The notes below the pieces were generated by a model. It saw only the letters and a list, made by a program, of their open reading frames with translations, did not search any database and was not told the DNA's origin. Below, piece by piece: positions 5,249-6,904 of a stretch of 6,904 bases of DNA. The number at the start of each line of letters is the position of its first letter. The first letter of the stretch is position 1. Source of the stretch: Deltaproteobacteria bacterium (GTDB taxonomy: Bacteria; Desulfobacterota; Dissulfuribacteria; Dissulfuribacterales; JALVPX01). The stretch spans positions 1-6,904 of the forward strand of contig JALVPX010000054.1 in the NCBI GenBank assembly GCA_027031565.1. Direction: 5' to 3'. Made by a program: the position numbers and the translations under genes.

Positions 5249-6904
5249 TACGAATAAATGACATCATAGACAATATCCATTCCTATTTTCCAGACGCGGA
5301 CACATCTTTGGTGGAAAAGGCCTATGTCTATTCTGCAAAGGTGCATGCCGGGCAGATGAGGCTTTCCGGAGAGCCCTATCTTTCCCATCCGCTTGCGGTG
5401 GCCTACATTCTCACGCAGCTTAAACTGGACATGGCATCTGTGGCAGCCGGCCTTCTCCACGATACTGTGGAAGATACCCTTGCCACACTCGAAGAATTGG
5501 AGGCGATGTTTGGAGAGGATGTCGCCCACATCGTGGACGGGGTAACCAAACTCAGCCTGATCCAGTTCCAGAGCAAGATCCACAAGCAGGCTGAAAACAT
5601 CCGCAAGATGATCCTGGCGATGTCCAAGGATATCAGGGTGGTGCTGGTTAAACTCGCAGACAGGCTGCACAACATGCGCACGCTGGAATTCCAGAAGGAA
5701 CACAAAAGGGTCAAGATCGCCAGGGAGACACTGGATATTTACGCGCCTTTGGCCAGCCGCCTCGGTATTGACTGGATCAAGAGGGAGCTTGAAGACCTCT
5801 CCTTTTTCTACCTGTATCCGGAGGACTACAAACAGCTCCGGAAGGAGGTCGAAACAAGGCTGGGACAAAGAAAACAATATGTTGAAGAGGTGAAGGAGAT
5901 CATCTCCAAGACCATGTCTGATTACGGCTTGAAGTGCAGGGTGCTTGGCAGGCCGAAACACCTCTACTCAATTTTCAAAAAGATGCGTCTGCGCAATGTC
6001 TCCCTGGATGAAATCTATGATCTCATTGCATTTCGCATAATTCTTGATACCACCAAGGAATGTTACGAGGCCCTTGGCATCGTGCACAGTTTGTGGAAGC
6101 CGGTCCCAGGCCGTTTCAAGGATTACATAAGCCTTCCAAAGGCCAACATGTACCAGTCGCTTCACACCACGGTGATAGGGCCTTACGGAGAGCGTATGGA
6201 AGTGCAGATCCGCACCGAGGAGATGGACAAGGTCGCCCAGGAGGGAATTGCCGCGCACTGGCTCTACAAGGAAGGAAAGATCCTCACCAAGGAACAGCAG
6301 CATGAGTTTGAGTGGCTCAACAGGCTGATGGAATGGCAGAAAGAGCTCGAAGACCCCCGCGAATTTCTCGATTCGGTCAGGATGGACCTTTTCCCAGATG
6401 AGGTCTATGTCTTTACACCTCAAGGCGAGGTGAAACAATTCCCGAAAGGTGCCACGCCTGTGGACTTTGCTTACGCGATTCATACCCAAGTTGGCCACCA
6501 CTGTGCCGGAGCCAAGGTGGACGGGAGGATGGTTCCTCTTAAATATGAATTGAAAAACGGGGAAGTCGTGGAGATAATTACCTCCCCCCAGCACGTTCCA
6601 AGCCGCGACTGGCTCAAATTTGTAAAAACCAGCAGGGCCAGGGCCAGGATCAGGCAGTGGATAAAGACCGAAGAACGGGAAAAAAGCCATGCCCTGGGAA
6701 AGGACCTTTGTGCCAGGGAGTTTAAAAAGCACCGCTTGGACTGGAACGAGTTTCTCAAAAAGCATGCAGAAGATGCTGCCAGGGCCCTTTCTTTCAAGAC
6801 GGTTGATGACATGCTGGTTGCAGTTGGTTACGGCAAGATTTCCCCTCTTCAGGTAATAAGAAAGGTGATAAAAGAGGCTGAGGTCGAGCCTTCGGTGGAA
6901 GAGA
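5245..6904 (+). CDS. rel: Bifunctional (p)ppGpp synthetase/hydrolase, Rel/SpoT family, 3' end cut off
   Basis: This RSH enzyme makes and degrades the alarmone (p)ppGpp. 553 codons are visible of a family length near 715-750. The HD hydrolase domain looks intact: H48 (S-H-P-L), H72-D73 with E76-D77 (L-H-D-T-V-E-D-T), and D139 (K-L-A-D-R-L-H-N-M-R). The synthetase domain follows, with Y-D-L-I-A-F-R (258-264), R-F-K-D-Y-I (290-295), Y-Q-S-L-H-T-T (303-309) and E-V-Q-I-R-T (319-324). The R-x-K-D form of the 290-293 motif is typical of bifunctional Rel/SpoT; RelA synthetases have E-x-D-D. The TGS domain is at about 384-447 and the helical domain begins after it. The zinc-finger/RRM and ACT regions are beyond the window. 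The GTG at 5245 overlaps the proS stop by 4 nt (GTGA), and AGGCGG lies too far upstream (about 15 nt) for strong independent initiation, so translation is probably coupled to proS. Nothing suggests inactivation. Confidence 0.96.
   Translation, partial: MIRINDIIDNIHSYFPDADTSLVEKAYVYSAKVHAGQMRLSGEPYLSHPLAVAYILTQLKLDMASVAAGLLHDTVEDTLATLEELEAMFGEDVAHIVDGVTKLSLIQFQSKIHKQAENIRKMILAMSKDIRVVLVKLADRLHNMRTLEFQKEHKRVKIARETLDIYAPLASRLGIDWIKRELEDLSFFYLYPEDYKQLRKEVETRLGQRKQYVEEVKEIISKTMSDYGLKCRVLGRPKHLYSIFKKMRLRNVSLDEIYDLIAFRIILDTTKECYEALGIVHSLWKPVPGRFKDYISLPKANMYQSLHTTVIGPYGERMEVQIRTEEMDKVAQEGIAAHWLYKEGKILTKEQQHEFEWLNRLMEWQKELEDPREFLDSVRMDLFPDEVYVFTPQGEVKQFPKGATPVDFAYAIHTQVGHHCAGAKVDGRMVPLKYELKNGEVVEIITSPQHVPSRDWLKFVKTSRARARIRQWIKTEEREKSHALGKDLCAREFKKHRLDWNEFLKKHAEDAARALSFKTVDDMLVAVGYGKISPLQVIRKVIKEAEVEPSVEE

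Noticed and set aside
4927..5961. Long minus-strand open frame of 344 codons
   Set aside because: It is antisense to the end of proS and the start of rel, both of which have clear family motifs. The translation is low-complexity shadow sequence without a recognisable domain.
5968..6765. Minus-strand open frame of 265 codons
   Set aside because: It lies entirely antisense to the synthetase and TGS domains of rel, and has no ribosome site or family motif.
1..6904. CRISPR arrays, insertion sequences, tRNA genes or defence genes
   Set aside because: No direct-repeat series, transposase motif, terminal inverted repeats, tRNA cloverleaf or recognisable defence protein was seen on either strand.

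Overview
The window looks like a chromosomal segment from a Gram-negative bacterium, plausibly of the Deltaproteobacteria/Desulfobacterota type. That placement is an inference from the protein flavour (IspG, bacterial-type ProRS with an editing domain, a bifunctional Rel), the ispG-proS-rel order and the moderate GC content. No rRNA or other decisive taxonomic marker is present. Coding density is very high, no gap exceeds 70 bp, and there are no tRNA genes, mobile elements, CRISPR arrays or long repeats.

Two divergent transcription units share a 55-bp region (2342-2396). Leftward, on the minus strand, are an uncharacterised 147-residue protein (1898-2341), a receiver-only response regulator (1505-1870), a membrane-anchored family 2 glycosyltransferase of the DPM1/ArnC/GtrB type (476-1435), and the first 159 codons of a polytopic flippase-like (UPF0104/AglD-type) membrane protein that leaves the window at base 1. 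The last two genes overlap by 4 nt (GTGA). The pair suggests synthesis or handling of a polyprenyl-phosphate-linked sugar, or another envelope glycolipid.

Rightward, on the plus strand, are ispG (2397-3506, MEP isoprenoid pathway), proS (3506-5248, prolyl-tRNA synthetase with an INS editing domain) and rel (5245 to the window end, bifunctional (p)ppGpp synthetase/hydrolase cut off after its TGS domain). These genes overlap by 1 nt and 4 nt and almost certainly form one translationally coupled operon. It joins isoprenoid precursor supply, tRNA charging and the stringent response.

Most of the window is ordinary housekeeping sequence and I see no clear new system. The points most worth a second look are a possibly leaderless ispG transcript, the unknown 147-residue protein with its orphan receiver heading a glycosyltransferase/flippase operon, and the coupled ispG-proS-rel layout.
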